Notes: generated by a model from the letters alone, not told the origin. A DNA stretch of 64,000 nucleotides from Rufibacter roseus (GCF_001647285.1 NZ_LRML01000017.1:1-64000), one strand, 5' to 3'; shown: positions 18,099 through 28,896, counted from the stretch's first letter. Made by a program: numbers and translations.

Positions 18099-18479
18099 TT
18101 AAGCGCCTACTAGTTCTTTGTAAGCATCCGCTGAAAGCAACTCATCCAGCTCAGCTTTTTCATTGATAGACATTCTTACCATCCAGCCATCACCGTAAGG
18201 GTCAGAGTTTACCAGTTCTGGGCTGCCGTCTAATTTTTCATTCACCTCCAGCACTTCACCGGTAAGGGGGCTGAACAAGTCAGAAACAGTTTTAACGGCT
18301 TCAACAGTACCAAATACTTCTTCTTTGGCAACAGTTTTATTAAGGGTGTCAATGTCTACATAAACAATGTCACCTAACTCACGCTGGGCAAAGTCTGTGA
18401 TACCTACAAAGGCTACATCACCCTCAATGCGCACCCACTCATGGTCTTTTGTGTATTTAAGCTCCGCTGGGAAGTTCAT
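18099..18479 (-). CDS. gcvH: Glycine cleavage system H protein
   Basis: 126 residues, full length. The lipoylation site is Lys63 in [19 protein letters not shown], followed by the conserved [10 protein letters not shown] and [13 protein letters not shown] segments. GcvH carries the aminomethyl group between the P, T and L proteins while glycine is broken down to CO2, ammonia and methylene-THF. The other gcv genes are not in this window. It follows sprA on the same strand, with a palindromic repeat in the 108-base gap. Confidence 0.95.
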   Translation of the reverse strand: MNFPAELKYTKDHEWVRIEGDVAFVGITDFAQRELGDIVYVDIDTLNKTVAKEEVFGTVEAVKTVSDLFSPLTGEVLEVNEKLDGSPELVNSDPYGDGWMVRMSINEKAELDELLSADAYKELVGA

Positions 18480-18548
18480 AATATATTCGTTTAAGTTATG
18501 ATGTCAAAAATACATTCTTTTTACGTGGCAGCACAAGCCTGAATAGGA

Positions 18549-18584
18549 GTTTTAGAGCTGTTTTTCAGAAAACAGGCTAAAAAC
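18549..18584. repeat. Dispersed palindromic repeat, copy 5
   Basis: GTTTTAGAGCTGTTTT, loop, AAAACAGGCTAAAAAC. It ends 3 bases before the sprA stop codon (TAG at 18588-18590 on the minus strand). The pairing includes several G-U positions. Confidence 0.75.
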
Positions 18585-18587
18585 AGC

Positions 18588-21500
18588 CTAATCAGATAAA
18601 CTGAACCGAAGCTGGATACCGCCTTCTGTCACCGTATTACGGAATGAGTTGGCCACTTTAGGGTCAGTGATGTTCTGCGTAAAGTAGAACTGCAGGTTCA
18701 GGCGTTGGCTCACCACATAGTCAATGGTAGGGCGTAGCTGCATCTGAAGGCTTCCGGCAGTGGTCAGGTTGTTCTGGTACTCGTTGCCATCTGTGTCTAC
18801 TGCTATGGTGCGCTGTACGGTCTCATTGTCTCTGATGGTCAGGTCAAGGCGCATGGTCAGTTCATTTGGCAAAGTACGCGAGCCGCCAATCGGGAACGGA
18901 AGTTTAAAGTTGGTGGCGCTGTAGCCAATACCTACCACAAAATCTTTCACCCCGTTTTCGGTTACCTGCGCGTTGGTCATGTTCAGGAGTAGGTTCCGCT
19001 GGGTCTTATATTCAACGCGGCCGGAAATCTGTTTCTTCGTCCGGAAGTTGACGCCTATCAACGGCGACATAGTTTCGGTTATAGCCACCTGGTTGATGAT
19101 GTAATACGGAATGATTTCCCCCTGATTGTTCACCTGATCTGGGAAGCCAGATGGTTCAAACTGATAATCTAATGAAGTACTGAAGTTGGCAACCGCCAGA
19201 TTAGACTGGTACGCGTGGTTCAGTGTAAACGAGCTGAAGTACTGCTGGAAAAATGGCAATGTAGAAAGCCCGTTATACACAATGTTCCAGTTTGGCAGCG
19301 GAATAGCATCGAAAGGTCCTGTAGGTTTTACCTTGAAGCCGTCAATGTCTTTGCCTTGGTAGGCATGAATAAACGCTGGAATCAGCACGTCCTGTGAGTT
19401 TAAGGCATATTGGCCGTTGGCTGGGTTGGCAGCATTCATACGGCCGGCTACGGAAGCCCTGTACCGTATGAAATTCTCAAACGCAGGAGAGTTAGTGCCA
19501 GACCCACTCTCAAACAACGTGCTGATCGCTATGAACGACACTCGGTAAGCTCCAGTATTGAATGGGTTCTGCCGTTGCACATTCATAGCTGAATCGCGGC
19601 GGTAGAATACTTCTTCAATTTCAGAGCGATTCATGGCCCCGTCTAGCGTGATAATGAAGTTCCGGAAAGGCTCTATGGTGGCCCGCGCCGTAAGGTTCAC
19701 CGATTTTAATGAGCTTAGCGGCGTGTTCAGGTATTGGCTGCTGTCAGTGTACCAGCCTTCGCGGTTGGCGCGCTCGTACAGGTCATGCAGATCAAACTGT
19801 TTCCCCAGCACAAAGTCCAGCCCTGGAGCGCCAAAGCCATCGGCTAGGCCAAAGTTCTGAGCAGTTGGCAAGAAGCCAGGGAGAAGTGTTCCTTCTGTGC
19901 GGGCATAGGTAAAGTTAACCGATCTGGCAGACATTAGCCCCCGTAAAATGGTTTTTAGAACCTTCAACTCCCTTTTCTTGGTGGTGTCTGCCGCAGCGGC
20001 GGCATTAGGCCTACCGGCAGTGGCTCCGGCGCCTGCACGGGTATTTTGGGGTCTTAAACCTGGTTTAGGGCTGGCCGTATTTATTTCTTTCAGAATCTTT
20101 ACCTTGTTGTAAAGCCGCACCAAATCAATTTTACCGCTCAGGCTAGACTCAGCTTTGTTTTCAATAGTGTTACCTAACCGCAGTGTGTCATTGTTGCTGA
20201 GAGCGGTAGAGGCAGATGTCCAGGTGAAACCAGCCTCATAACGGGCATCGGCAGACACAAAGTCAGTGAGCGGGAATTTATCAAGCGGCAGCCGGTATGT
20301 AAAGGCTACTAACTGGTTAAAGTTGGTGTTACGACCAAAGCGCCGCAGGTTGTGCCAGATTTCCTCATTCTTCCAACGCAGCGAGTCTACTTCGTCATTA
20401 ATACGACCGTCTGGCTCATCTACTACGGCGCGGTTGGTAGCGGTATAGTCCAGGGTAAGGCTTTTGGTCAGATCCCATTTTACATCGTAAATCCGGTTAA
20501 AGAAGAACGATTTCTGGAACGTAGGCATAATGCCGGCCGTGTCTGGTAGGGCATACGGTGAGCTACGGCCTTGTAAGTAGGTTTCGTTGTACCTACGGTC
20601 TAAATCGGCCCGCACGGCTATGCGGCTAGGTACCAAAGAAAAGTTGAACTCTTTGATCCAGCGTAGGTACGGCGATTGGAAAGCTTTGGCCTCAGAAAAC
20701 GGGGTGTAATTTTTTGGCGTGTTGTTGAACGTATATGCTACGCCTCCAGTGTAAGACTTAGAGAAATTACGATCAGTGGTTATGTCTGTGTGCAGTATCT
20801 CGCTGTAGGCATAAGACACTGAAAGGTTCTCCACGTCGTAAATCCTGCTTTTGGCCTCAGGGTTCGTTTTTTCTTTCCGGACGTTTAGCAGGTTTATACT
20901 TTTAGTGGTGGTCTGACTGACGACTTCCTGTCGGTAATTTTCCCGCTCCTCATCATTGTCACCAAACTTCTGCAATGATAAATCTAGTTCTGTGTCTCGG
21001 TCAAGAGGGTCAAACCTAGGCTCGGCAACGGTAGTACCATATTGAACCGACACCGGAACTACCAAACCTAACTGAGAAGGTAATAGTTTTTCAGCGGCAA
21101 TATTGGCAGTTACGTCCATTTGCGCTGCATTCTCACGTGCCCGCAGTGCGGCTCGCTCCTGAATTCCTCCAAAACCTACGGCTGTATAAGAACCAGTAGC
21201 GGTAATGTTGGCAAAATCAGCGAGCTTTACGTTGGCACGGGCGGTGGCAGCCCAGCCAGCGGTACGGTCAAAATCAGACACTCTTAATTCGTTTACCCAC
21301 ATACAAAGGGAATGAGACGCCTGGTCTGGCGACGCAGGATTCTGCAATCCAATCATAATACTTTGCACGTCACTAAAGTCGGGGTTACCTTTTACACTGA
21401 TAACTTTGCCGTTAATGGTACTGGTGTACACCTGGTTTAGCGGGAATTGCTCGCGGTTCCGCTGGGCCTTCAGGCGCACAAATTCTTCAAAAGCTACGTC

Positions 21501-24500
21501 AATGGCATTCTCATCAAACCAGATTTGCTGCGGATCACGGCTGCCCGGTGGGGTAATCTTTAACGGAATAGAATACTCATAGTAGTTCTGCGTGTAGTCA
21601 GTACCAATTCTGATGAAGGCATTCATTTCACCGTCTTGGGTGCCACTGGCGCTCTGAGCGTGAACGTACATTTTCAGGCGCTTGTAAATGAGCATGTCCT
21701 GCGTTACGTTTTTGTACACCGCCTTGCTGAACGAATCTCTCAGGTTCTCTACACACAACTGCAGAGACTGCTCATTCTGTCTACGGTTATTGGCAGAAGA
21801 AAAATCTCTTTGTCTTTCTACCCCCGGAGGCAACAGATAAGGGATAGTTCCTGGGTCTGCCTCGCCGTTTTCTTCCACACTTACAGTTGAAACAAAGAAG
21901 TTGTCAACGTCACGGTCACAGCTTAGGCAAGGCTCTCCTTCTCTAATAATAGAGTTGTACGTACGCCATTGGTTGGCCACAAATTGCATCTGCACAAAAC
22001 GCAGCACCACCGGTTGTTGGAACTGAGTCAGGTACATACGCATAAACCTGATAGACTTGAAGCCAGACATGCCGTTCACAGTGCCAGTAGGCTTGCGGAT
22101 CGGAATCCGGAACTGGTACCAGTTCACCTGATTACCGGCGGCGTCAACAGTATCTACTTTGTCTACAATGTAATTACGACCCACTTCCAACTGATGAGGC
22201 CTCAAGTTGATCTTGTATTCATAATACTGCTCCGTATCACTGATGACGTTGTCGCGGTTGAGGTCTTCTTTGTCTGGGAAAGCGTATGAAGATAAGTTGC
22301 TGTTCACCGGGGAGTTACCTTCCATGCCGTTGAAGTGCTTGTAGCGGCCCAAGATGCCCACATTAGCATCATCATAGCTGCCGTCTAAGTGGTGACGGAA
22401 GTTATCAGCTGAAGGGTCACCGAAGGTGCCGTACAGCGGGTGGTGCTGCTGAAAGAATACTCTTTCAGCGTCATCATTCAACCCTTCTAAACCTATGTCT
22501 TGAAAAGGCCTGGAACCTGGGTTGTTGTCAAACGCATCTGTCAGGTATTGGGTGCGCGCCACTCTGCCCCAAATGGTTTCATCTGTGGCCTGCGGGTTTC
22601 CGTCGGCTGGTAAACCATTTTCAAACTCATAGCGCTGGTCTTTTAACAAATCTTCAGAAACATTACCCAAGTTGATCACAAACTCACCCCCTGTGGTATT
22701 GTTCACGCTGGTACCGTCTGGATTTCTAACCACGCCCCGCTCGCCTTGAATGAAAGGATCCAGCAACCAGAACTCCAGATATTCTATGTTGGCATTGTCG
22801 AAGTTGTTGTCAAAAGAAATGCCTCTACTAATACCGGCCCACTTGTTTCTTGGGTTGTTGTCTGTAAAGAACTTGCCATCTTGGCTTACATCTGGAGTAT
22901 AGTTATACTGACCCCGCTCTTCAGGGTAGTAAGCCAAATCAAAGGTATATTCAAAGGTGTTATTGGTCTCAGGGTCGCGGTTAGGGAAAATCTCACGGCG
23001 CTGTACCCCCCGCACGTAATGGTTCTCCAGCTCTTCGCGGGTTATGTTAGAAGGGCGAAGGTTGTTAGCGGAGTAATAAATCTGGTCTATTGTATACCAC
23101 GCCAGTTTTGCGCGGTTATACGCATACGCCAGTCCGGTAGTACCATTGATGAGCGGTTGAGGAGTAGCTGCTAAACGCCAGGCATTGGTGTTGAAACCGC
23201 CTAAGGTGTAAGGGGTTCGGGCATTTTCGAAGTCATCTATGTAAGACACTCCGTTTTCACCCACAAATTCTGTTTTCTTTGGTACCAGCTGTGCCACTTC
23301 TGCCCCTAACGTAACAGTAGAGGGTGCTTTTGTATCTAAAAACGGCAGCTTATCGGTGAGGCGGGTGAGGAATCTTGAATCACGGCGGTAGTTGACGTCC
23401 ATGCCGTAGATGGTGTTGTTGCTGGGCTCATCACCAATGGCTACACGCTGTATGAAAGGGCGCTCCCCCTGGTGTAGAACCGTGGCTCCCAAAATAAGAT
23501 CATCATCTACACGGTAATCAAAACGCGCGCCCATTAAGGTACGGGGCTGAATGTTCAGGATGTCTGCTTTCTCAAACGTTACTTTCAGGTTTGACGCGCT
23601 GTTCAGATACGCTGGGTTCAAGATCTTTACCCGTCCCAAATCATAAAACACCTGGTAGTCCTGACCTTCTACTAAGCGAGTACCTCCAGAGTAAACGGCC
23701 ACTGATCCTTCCGCAATCCGGATACCGGGTAGGGTAATTTCATCAGTGCTGGAGGCTTGGTATCTACCGGTTATAAAGAACTTGTTTTTCTGGGCAAACT
23801 GTTGGGCATCAGTCTGAATAGAGTCATATAGCTCCTGAAACACATATTTGTCTATGTACTGATCTTCGGTGCCGGGCGTAAATCTGGAGCGGAGGTAAGA
23901 GCCAAACGGTTCCACCTGAGGGAAATAAATTCGGCCGGTTTCCGGGTCAATGGTAATGCCCGGAATAAAGTCAAAGTTTCCGTCGCGGGGGCGGTCATTG
24001 TTGGTATTCACGTTGTCCAAGTTAAAAACCTGCACCAGCGGAATACCTTTTAACCTGTTTTCATCTTGCAGGCTGGTAAGGTCTCCGCCTGACTCATCGT
24101 CTTTGTAAACTACGTTCAACTGAAAGTTCTGCCGTTCAATTTGATTCGCATTCAGGGCGTAGACGTTTTTCATCATCAGGTCCCAGGTAGGCAAACTCAA
24201 GGCAGGGTTAGTGGCCCGCAGCAACTTCATGAAAATAACCTGATCTTCGGCTATGTTCTGATAATCATCTTGCAACTCACCAACTTTATAAGTACGGCCA
24301 TTAAGGGTATATTCAAACGCGACACCTAATACCTGTTCTGGTAATAAAGCAGAGTTCAGGGAGATATAGCCTAACTGGGGGTTAAATTTAAATTCTGTAG
24401 GCTCCAGGCGTCTGGCTCTTACGTGTTCAAAGTCAACGGTTTTGCGCAGTCCCAAAGACTCCAAATAATTGTCTACCCCAGTGTTGCTTCTATTGTTGGA

Positions 24501-25748
24501 AATGGTGCTATACAAAGAATTTTGGCCGTTGCCTGCCCCTGATCCGGCGGGTACGTTGTTGTTATATTGGTCGCGGTACGGGTTGGACTCTCCCAAATCC
24601 ATCAATGCCACCATGTTGCGCAGGTTTTGGGTAGTGCGGTTGTCGTTGGTGATGTACACCTCTACCCGCCGGATAACAATGCCGGAATTTACCAAGGGTA
24701 AGTTTCGAAGCGCTTGGTCGTAGCGGCCCCGGAAGAACTGGGCCAGAAAGAAGTGGCGGTTGGCGTCATACTCATCGGCACGGATGGCAAAGCGGCGGTT
24801 CTGTGCTCCGTTCTGTATGTCTACCTGATCTATGCTCCCGCGCTGGTTGGCTGCAATACCTGTAACCGACAAACGGCCCAGTTGTAACTGCGCCTTTAAA
24901 CCAAATAAATTCTGCCCACCGGTAATAAGTGAGTTGTTAAGTGGTAAGCTTACGTTACCGGCCTCTATTTTTTGAATGATTTCCTCTGGGTAGCCGGTAT
25001 ATTCCAGCTTAAGGTTGTTTTCGAAATCAAAGTTCGCCTTCGTGTCCCAGTTGGCCGTGATGCGCATTTTTTCCCCAATGCGGCCATCAATGTTAAGGGC
25101 TATGCTTTGGTCAAACTCAAAGTCGCCAATGCTTTGCTGGCGCAGCGGAATGGATGGGTTCTCATTGCGGTTAAAAAGTGCTCCAAACTTTAAGGTAGCC
25201 AAACCATTAGGTCTGATATCAACGGTGTTGCCCCCAAAAAGGCGGTCAAAGGTGCGGCCCCCCACGTCAATGGTTGGAATTAAGCGGCGGCTGGTGGCGG
25301 CTGGATTCTGTTCGTCTAAGCTTAAAGATTTTGCACGCCAATAGTCCCTGATGGCTTTGCGTTGCTGGTACCGTGAGTACTCCTCAAAGGACATGGTACT
25401 AGGAGCCCGGTAATCGAAATCTCCTATCTGCTCGGTTATTTCGTAATTTTTCAGGCTGTCATCTGGCTCTACCTTCAGCTCAATGTTAGAAGGTAAAGGC
25501 AAAATGAGTGGTGAAAAGGTTCTGCGGTTAGAAAATGGGTCTCCCCAACGGTCTTTTACTTCAAGTTTTGGCCTTCTTGAAGGAATATAGCCCTTGATGG
25601 TGTCTTGTGCGTTTTCTGATGAAGCCTGCAAAAGGGCACCCACGTCAGCCATAGAAAAACTATTTGGCTTGGCCTGTGAAAACCATGCCATCAACGACAC
25701 CAACCCTACCGCGGCTGCAAGAATGTGAGGCTTACTATTTTTAAACAC
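18588..25748 (-). CDS. sprA: T9SS outer membrane translocon protein SprA
   Basis: 2386 residues, the usual size for SprA/Sov. A signal sequence (HILAAAVGLVSLMAWFSQAKP) is at the N-terminus. The body shows the two SprA N-terminal-type regions (for example TIDVGGRTFDRLFGGNTVDIRPNG, and RRDSRFLTRLTDKLPFLDTKAPST) and a very long run of amphipathic strands that form the 36-strand barrel, ending VTEGGIQLRFSLSD. An Ala-rich loop occurs near residue 1900. SprA is the outer-membrane pore of T9SS through which PorV-bound cargo passes, and in gliding species it is needed for motility. It is directly downstream of ruvA (12 bases) and upstream of gcvH. Together with porU and porV this shows a functional T9SS. 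Confidence 0.95.
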   Translation of the reverse strand: MFKNSKPHILAAAVGLVSLMAWFSQAKPNSFSMADVGALLQASSENAQDTIKGYIPSRRPKLEVKDRWGDPFSNRRTFSPLILPLPSNIELKVEPDDSLKNYEITEQIGDFDYRAPSTMSFEEYSRYQQRKAIRDYWRAKSLSLDEQNPAATSRRLIPTIDVGGRTFDRLFGGNTVDIRPNGLATLKFGALFNRNENPSIPLRQQSIGDFEFDQSIALNIDGRIGEKMRITANWDTKANFDFENNLKLEYTGYPEEIIQKIEAGNVSLPLNNSLITGGQNLFGLKAQLQLGRLSVTGIAANQRGSIDQVDIQNGAQNRRFAIRADEYDANRHFFLAQFFRGRYDQALRNLPLVNSGIVIRRVEVYITNDNRTTQNLRNMVALMDLGESNPYRDQYNNNVPAGSGAGNGQNSLYSTISNNRSNTGVDNYLESLGLRKTVDFEHVRARRLEPTEFKFNPQLGYISLNSALLPEQVLGVAFEYTLNGRTYKVGELQDDYQNIAEDQVIFMKLLRATNPALSLPTWDLMMKNVYALNANQIERQNFQLNVVYKDDESGGDLTSLQDENRLKGIPLVQVFNLDNVNTNNDRPRDGNFDFIPGITIDPETGRIYFPQVEPFGSYLRSRFTPGTEDQYIDKYVFQELYDSIQTDAQQFAQKNKFFITGRYQASSTDEITLPGIRIAEGSVAVYSGGTRLVEGQDYQVFYDLGRVKILNPAYLNSASNLKVTFEKADILNIQPRTLMGARFDYRVDDDLILGATVLHQGERPFIQRVAIGDEPSNNTIYGMDVNYRRDSRFLTRLTDKLPFLDTKAPSTVTLGAEVAQLVPKKTEFVGENGVSYIDDFENARTPYTLGGFNTNAWRLAATPQPLINGTTGLAYAYNRAKLAWYTIDQIYYSANNLRPSNITREELENHYVRGVQRREIFPNRDPETNNTFEYTFDLAYYPEERGQYNYTPDVSQDGKFFTDNNPRNKWAGISRGISFDNNFDNANIEYLEFWLLDPFIQGERGVVRNPDGTSVNNTTGGEFVINLGNVSEDLLKDQRYEFENGLPADGNPQATDETIWGRVARTQYLTDAFDNNPGSRPFQDIGLEGLNDDAERVFFQQHHPLYGTFGDPSADNFRHHLDGSYDDANVGILGRYKHFNGMEGNSPVNSNLSSYAFPDKEDLNRDNVISDTEQYYEYKINLRPHQLEVGRNYIVDKVDTVDAAGNQVNWYQFRIPIRKPTGTVNGMSGFKSIRFMRMYLTQFQQPVVLRFVQMQFVANQWRTYNSIIREGEPCLSCDRDVDNFFVSTVSVEENGEADPGTIPYLLPPGVERQRDFSSANNRRQNEQSLQLCVENLRDSFSKAVYKNVTQDMLIYKRLKMYVHAQSASGTQDGEMNAFIRIGTDYTQNYYEYSIPLKITPPGSRDPQQIWFDENAIDVAFEEFVRLKAQRNREQFPLNQVYTSTINGKVISVKGNPDFSDVQSIMIGLQNPASPDQASHSLCMWVNELRVSDFDRTAGWAATARANVKLADFANITATGSYTAVGFGGIQERAALRARENAAQMDVTANIAAEKLLPSQLGLVVPVSVQYGTTVAEPRFDPLDRDTELDLSLQKFGDNDEERENYRQEVVSQTTTKSINLLNVRKEKTNPEAKSRIYDVENLSVSYAYSEILHTDITTDRNFSKSYTGGVAYTFNNTPKNYTPFSEAKAFQSPYLRWIKEFNFSLVPSRIAVRADLDRRYNETYLQGRSSPYALPDTAGIMPTFQKSFFFNRIYDVKWDLTKSLTLDYTATNRAVVDEPDGRINDEVDSLRWKNEEIWHNLRRFGRNTNFNQLVAFTYRLPLDKFPLTDFVSADARYEAGFTWTSASTALSNNDTLRLGNTIENKAESSLSGKIDLVRLYNKVKILKEINTASPKPGLRPQNTRAGAGATAGRPNAAAAADTTKKRELKVLKTILRGLMSARSVNFTYARTEGTLLPGFLPTAQNFGLADGFGAPGLDFVLGKQFDLHDLYERANREGWYTDSSQYLNTPLSSLKSVNLTARATIEPFRNFIITLDGAMNRSEIEEVFYRRDSAMNVQRQNPFNTGAYRVSFIAISTLFESGSGTNSPAFENFIRYRASVAGRMNAANPANGQYALNSQDVLIPAFIHAYQGKDIDGFKVKPTGPFDAIPLPNWNIVYNGLSTLPFFQQYFSSFTLNHAYQSNLAVANFSTSLDYQFEPSGFPDQVNNQGEIIPYYIINQVAITETMSPLIGVNFRTKKQISGRVEYKTQRNLLLNMTNAQVTENGVKDFVVGIGYSATNFKLPFPIGGSRTLPNELTMRLDLTIRDNETVQRTIAVDTDGNEYQNNLTTAGSLQMQLRPTIDYVVSQRLNLQFYFTQNITDPKVANSFRNTVTEGGIQLRFSLSD

Positions 25749-25760
25749 AAAAGGGGTTAC

Positions 25761-26351
25761 TTACGATGACTTCAGGGCAAATTTTATCAACTCCTCTACG
25801 CTTAGCCCGGTGCCTTCGCGTTTGATAATGGAATCAAGTGTTTTTTCGGCAACGTTTTTGGCGAAGCCCAAGGTTACCAATGCAGATAACGCTTCCTCAC
25901 GTGAGGTATTGTGCGCTTCAAAGCTGACCTGAACGGCGTCGGCTCCCAGCCCTTTTCTAAATTTATCTCTGAGTTCCAGAATGATGCGCTGGGCGGTTTT
26001 GGCGCCTATGCCTTTCACTTGCTGAATGGTGCGCACATCTTCTCGTACAATAGCCTGCTGCACCTCTGGTACCGTTAAGGAAGACAGAATCATGAGACCA
26101 GTATTTGGCCCCACCCCTGAAATGGAAATAAGGTGCAGAAAAGCGCTTTTCTCAGCCGGCGTAGCAAAGCCGTAGAGGGTATGGGCATCCTCTTTTATGT
26201 GCAGGTATGTGTAAAGCTTGCAACGTTCACCTTCGGGCAGGGCAGTATACGTGTTAAGTGAAATACGTAATTCATAGCCTACGCCCCCTACATCTATAAT
26301 TACAAAAGTAGGGTCTTTATGAGCCAGCCGGCCGTCTAAATAAGCAATCAT
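25761..26351 (-). CDS. ruvA: Holliday junction branch migration protein RuvA
   Basis: 196 residues with the three expected domains: N-terminal OB fold (MIAYLDGRLAHKDPTFVIIDVGGVGYELRIS), two helix-hairpin-helix motifs (LISISGVGPNTGLMIL and IQQVKGIGAKTAQRIILELRDK), and the short C-terminal domain (REEALSALVTLGFAKNVAEKTL) that contacts RuvB. It binds four-way junctions and loads the RuvB motor during recombination and repair. It precedes sprA by 12 bases and is probably co-transcribed with it. Confidence 0.96.
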   Translation of the reverse strand: MIAYLDGRLAHKDPTFVIIDVGGVGYELRISLNTYTALPEGERCKLYTYLHIKEDAHTLYGFATPAEKSAFLHLISISGVGPNTGLMILSSLTVPEVQQAIVREDVRTIQQVKGIGAKTAQRIILELRDKFRKGLGADAVQVSFEAHNTSREEALSALVTLGFAKNVAEKTLDSIIKREGTGLSVEELIKFALKSS

Positions 26352-26394
26352 GTATGTGTGTTCTAGACCGAAGGAATTTAGGTTGTTTTTTGAT

Positions 26395-26440
26395 TTCCTG
26401 TTTTAGATCTGTTTCAAGAAAAACAGGCCTAAAACAGGAA
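26395..26440. repeat. Dispersed palindromic repeat, copy 6
   Basis: 12-bp perfect outer arms (TTCCTGTTTTAG 26395-26406, CTAAAACAGGAA 26429-26440) and an inner CTGTTT/AAACAG stem, with an AT/GC mismatch between. It lies between the malic enzyme gene and ruvA, both minus strand. Confidence 0.8.
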
Positions 26441-26505
26441 TTCTATCAATATGACTTATTTAGGGATTTATTGCACGATGCTCATCTCCCTACGCAGTTA
26501 ACTGG

Positions 26506-28776
26506 CTATTGTTTTGCTCTGCAGGTTTGAGCATCTACCACGGCTATAGCCACCATGTTAATGATCTCCCGCACCGATGATCCCAGCTGCAGAATATGCA
26601 CCGGCTTACGCATGCCCATGAGTACAGGGCCAATAGTTTCAGCGCCGCCCATTTCCTGCAATAGTTTATAGGCAATGTTACCTGCCGCCAAACTTGGGAA
26701 GATTAAGGTATTGGCTCCCTGATTCGCCAGTTCACTGAACGGATAGTGCTCGCGCAGCAAATCTGTGTTCAAGGCGGTATTGGCTTGCATCTCTCCGTCT
26801 ATGAGCAGGTCGGGGTACCGTTGTTTCGCCAGACGGGTAGCCTCACGGGTTTTTGTAGGTATTTGCCCTGAACTAGATCCAAAGTTAGAATAAGACAACA
26901 CTGCAATTCTAGGCTCACGGTCAAAGAACTTTACATAACGGGCAGTTAAGCCAATTATATCCACCAGTTCTTCAGCGGTAGGCATCAGGTTCACAGTGGT
27001 GTCCGCAAAGAAGTACGGTTCCTTTTTATTCTGGATGATGTACATGCCCGCTACTTTGTTCAACCCTTCTTCCACGCCTATTACCTGTAGAGCTGGTTTG
27101 ATGGTAGAAGAATAATCGCGGGTAAGGCCGGAGATAAGGGCATCGGCTTCGCCGGTTTCTACCATCATGCAGCCAAAGTAGTTCCGCACCCGTACCAGTT
27201 TGCGTGAGTCAAACAAGGTCAAACCTTTGCGCTTGCGCTTTTCATACAGCAGGTGTGCATATTTCTCGCACTTGGCCTCTTCTTCGCGCGGATCTATGAT
27301 TTTAGCACCTTCCAGCTCTAAGTTAAATTCTTCAATGAGCTCCTGAATGCGGGCACGCTCACCTAACAATACCGGATAGGCCAGCTTTTGCTCTAGTACC
27401 GTTTCAGCGGCTTTCAAAATTTTGTAGTTATCCGCCTCGGCAAAGACTACCGTTTTAGGGTTGTTGCGCGCCTGCGTGAGCACACGGTTCATCAGCTTCT
27501 GGTCAATGCCTATGCGGGCTTGTAGTTCGTGATGGTACCGATCCCAGTTCTGAATTGGGTAACGGGCCACGCCAGAATCCATAGCAGCTTTAGCCACGGC
27601 TGGGCTGATGGTGGTGATCAAGCGCGGGTCTAATGGCTTAGGAATAAGATAGGTGCGGCCGAACGCAATGGTATTGTCTCCGTAAGCTTTGTGTACAATG
27701 TCCGGCACCGGTTCTTTAGCCAGTTCTGCCAAGGCATACACAGCGGCCACTTTCATGGCTTCATTTATCTCTGTGGCGCGCACATCTAGTGCACCTCTGA
27801 AAATGTAAGGGAAACCCAACACGTTGTTCACCTGGTTAGGATGATCGGACCGGCCGGTGGCCATAATCAAATCTTCACGGGTGGCCATGGCGGTCTCATA
27901 AGCAATTTCCGGATCTGGGTTGGCCAGCGCAAAAATGATAGGGTCTGGCGCCATGAGTTTCACCAGTTCCGGGGCGAGTACATTGCCGGCACTTAAGCCT
28001 ACAAATACGTCTGCGCCCTCCATAGCTTCGGCCAAGGTGGTGATTTTGCGGGTGGTTACAAACTGGGCACGGTAAATATCTAGGTCATCACGCTCGGGGT
28101 TAATGATGCCGTCTTTGTCAAACATCACAATGTTTTCGATGTTTACACCAAGTGCCAGATATAACTTGGTGCAAGCAATGGCGGCGGCCCCGGCACCGTT
28201 GATCACCATTTTAACTTCGTCAATTTTCTTTCCTACCAACTCAAGGGCGTTGAGTAAGGCGGCGCTGGAGATAATGGCGGTGCCGTGCTGGTCATCGTGC
28301 ATGAGCGGAATGTTCATTTGCTCACGCAAGGCGTTTTCAATTTTGAAGCTTTCCGGAGCCTTGATGTCTTCCAGATTAATACCGCCAAACGTTGGCTCCA
28401 GAGACTTTACAATCCGGATGAATTCATCAGGATCAGTGCAGTCAATTTCTATGTCGAAAACATCTATACCGGCAAACTTCTTAAATAATACTCCTTTCCC
28501 TTCCATTACTGGCTTTGAAGCCTCAGGTCCAATATTACCTAGGCCCAAAACAGCAGTACCGTTTGAAATTACACCTACCAGGTTGCCTTTAGCGGTGTAC
28601 TTGTACACATCTTCTTTGTTGGCGGCAATCTCTTTACAGGGTTCGGCTACGCCCGGTGAATAGGCCAAAGCCAAGTCTAGCTGTGTACTGACAAGCTTAG
28701 TGGGTACTACCTCAATTTTGCCGGGTTGGCCTTGGCTGTGGTAGTTGAGCGCGTCTTGCTTGTTTATTTTGATCAT
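26506..28776 (-). CDS. maeB: NADP-dependent malic enzyme with phosphotransacetylase-like domain
   Basis: 756 residues from the ATG at 28776, chosen because an AGGAG sequence lies just upstream and the family starts at this point; the frame open to 28833 adds a basic, non-conserved leader. Residues 1-420 are the malic enzyme part (LDLALAYSPGVAEPC, MEGKGVLFKKFAGIDVFDIE, then VINGAGAAAIACTKLYLALG for NADP binding). Residues about 430-756 form a phosphotransacetylase-like domain (GLTRDYSSTIKPALQVIG, YSNFGSSSGQIPTKTREA, MGMRKPVHILQLGSSV) that in MaeB is regulatory. It converts malate to pyruvate, CO2 and NADPH. Confidence 0.95.
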   Translation of the reverse strand: MIKINKQDALNYHSQGQPGKIEVVPTKLVSTQLDLALAYSPGVAEPCKEIAANKEDVYKYTAKGNLVGVISNGTAVLGLGNIGPEASKPVMEGKGVLFKKFAGIDVFDIEIDCTDPDEFIRIVKSLEPTFGGINLEDIKAPESFKIENALREQMNIPLMHDDQHGTAIISSAALLNALELVGKKIDEVKMVINGAGAAAIACTKLYLALGVNIENIVMFDKDGIINPERDDLDIYRAQFVTTRKITTLAEAMEGADVFVGLSAGNVLAPELVKLMAPDPIIFALANPDPEIAYETAMATREDLIMATGRSDHPNQVNNVLGFPYIFRGALDVRATEINEAMKVAAVYALAELAKEPVPDIVHKAYGDNTIAFGRTYLIPKPLDPRLITTISPAVAKAAMDSGVARYPIQNWDRYHHELQARIGIDQKLMNRVLTQARNNPKTVVFAEADNYKILKAAETVLEQKLAYPVLLGERARIQELIEEFNLELEGAKIIDPREEEAKCEKYAHLLYEKRKRKGLTLFDSRKLVRVRNYFGCMMVETGEADALISGLTRDYSSTIKPALQVIGVEEGLNKVAGMYIIQNKKEPYFFADTTVNLMPTAEELVDIIGLTARYVKFFDREPRIAVLSYSNFGSSSGQIPTKTREATRLAKQRYPDLLIDGEMQANTALNTDLLREHYPFSELANQGANTLIFPSLAAGNIAYKLLQEMGGAETIGPVLMGMRKPVHILQLGSSVREIINMVAIAVVDAQTCRAKQ

Positions 28777-28870
28777 AGTCTCTCTTCTCCTGTGGTTGTC
28801 ACTTTTGCGGCTGCTTAACAGAGCGGCCGGCAAGTTAAGTTTACAAAATGATAAGATTTTTCCGATTCAG

Positions 28871-28878
28871 CAAAGATA
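28871..28878 (-). promoter_or_regulatory. Candidate -7 element for the malic enzyme gene
   Basis: On the minus strand this reads TATCTTTG, a match to the Bacteroidota -7 consensus TAnnTTTG, about 95 bases before the preferred maeB ATG. No good -33 TTTG was found at the proper distance, so this is a weak call. Confidence 0.35.
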
Positions 28879-28896
28879 CTGTAACCGAAATTGCCT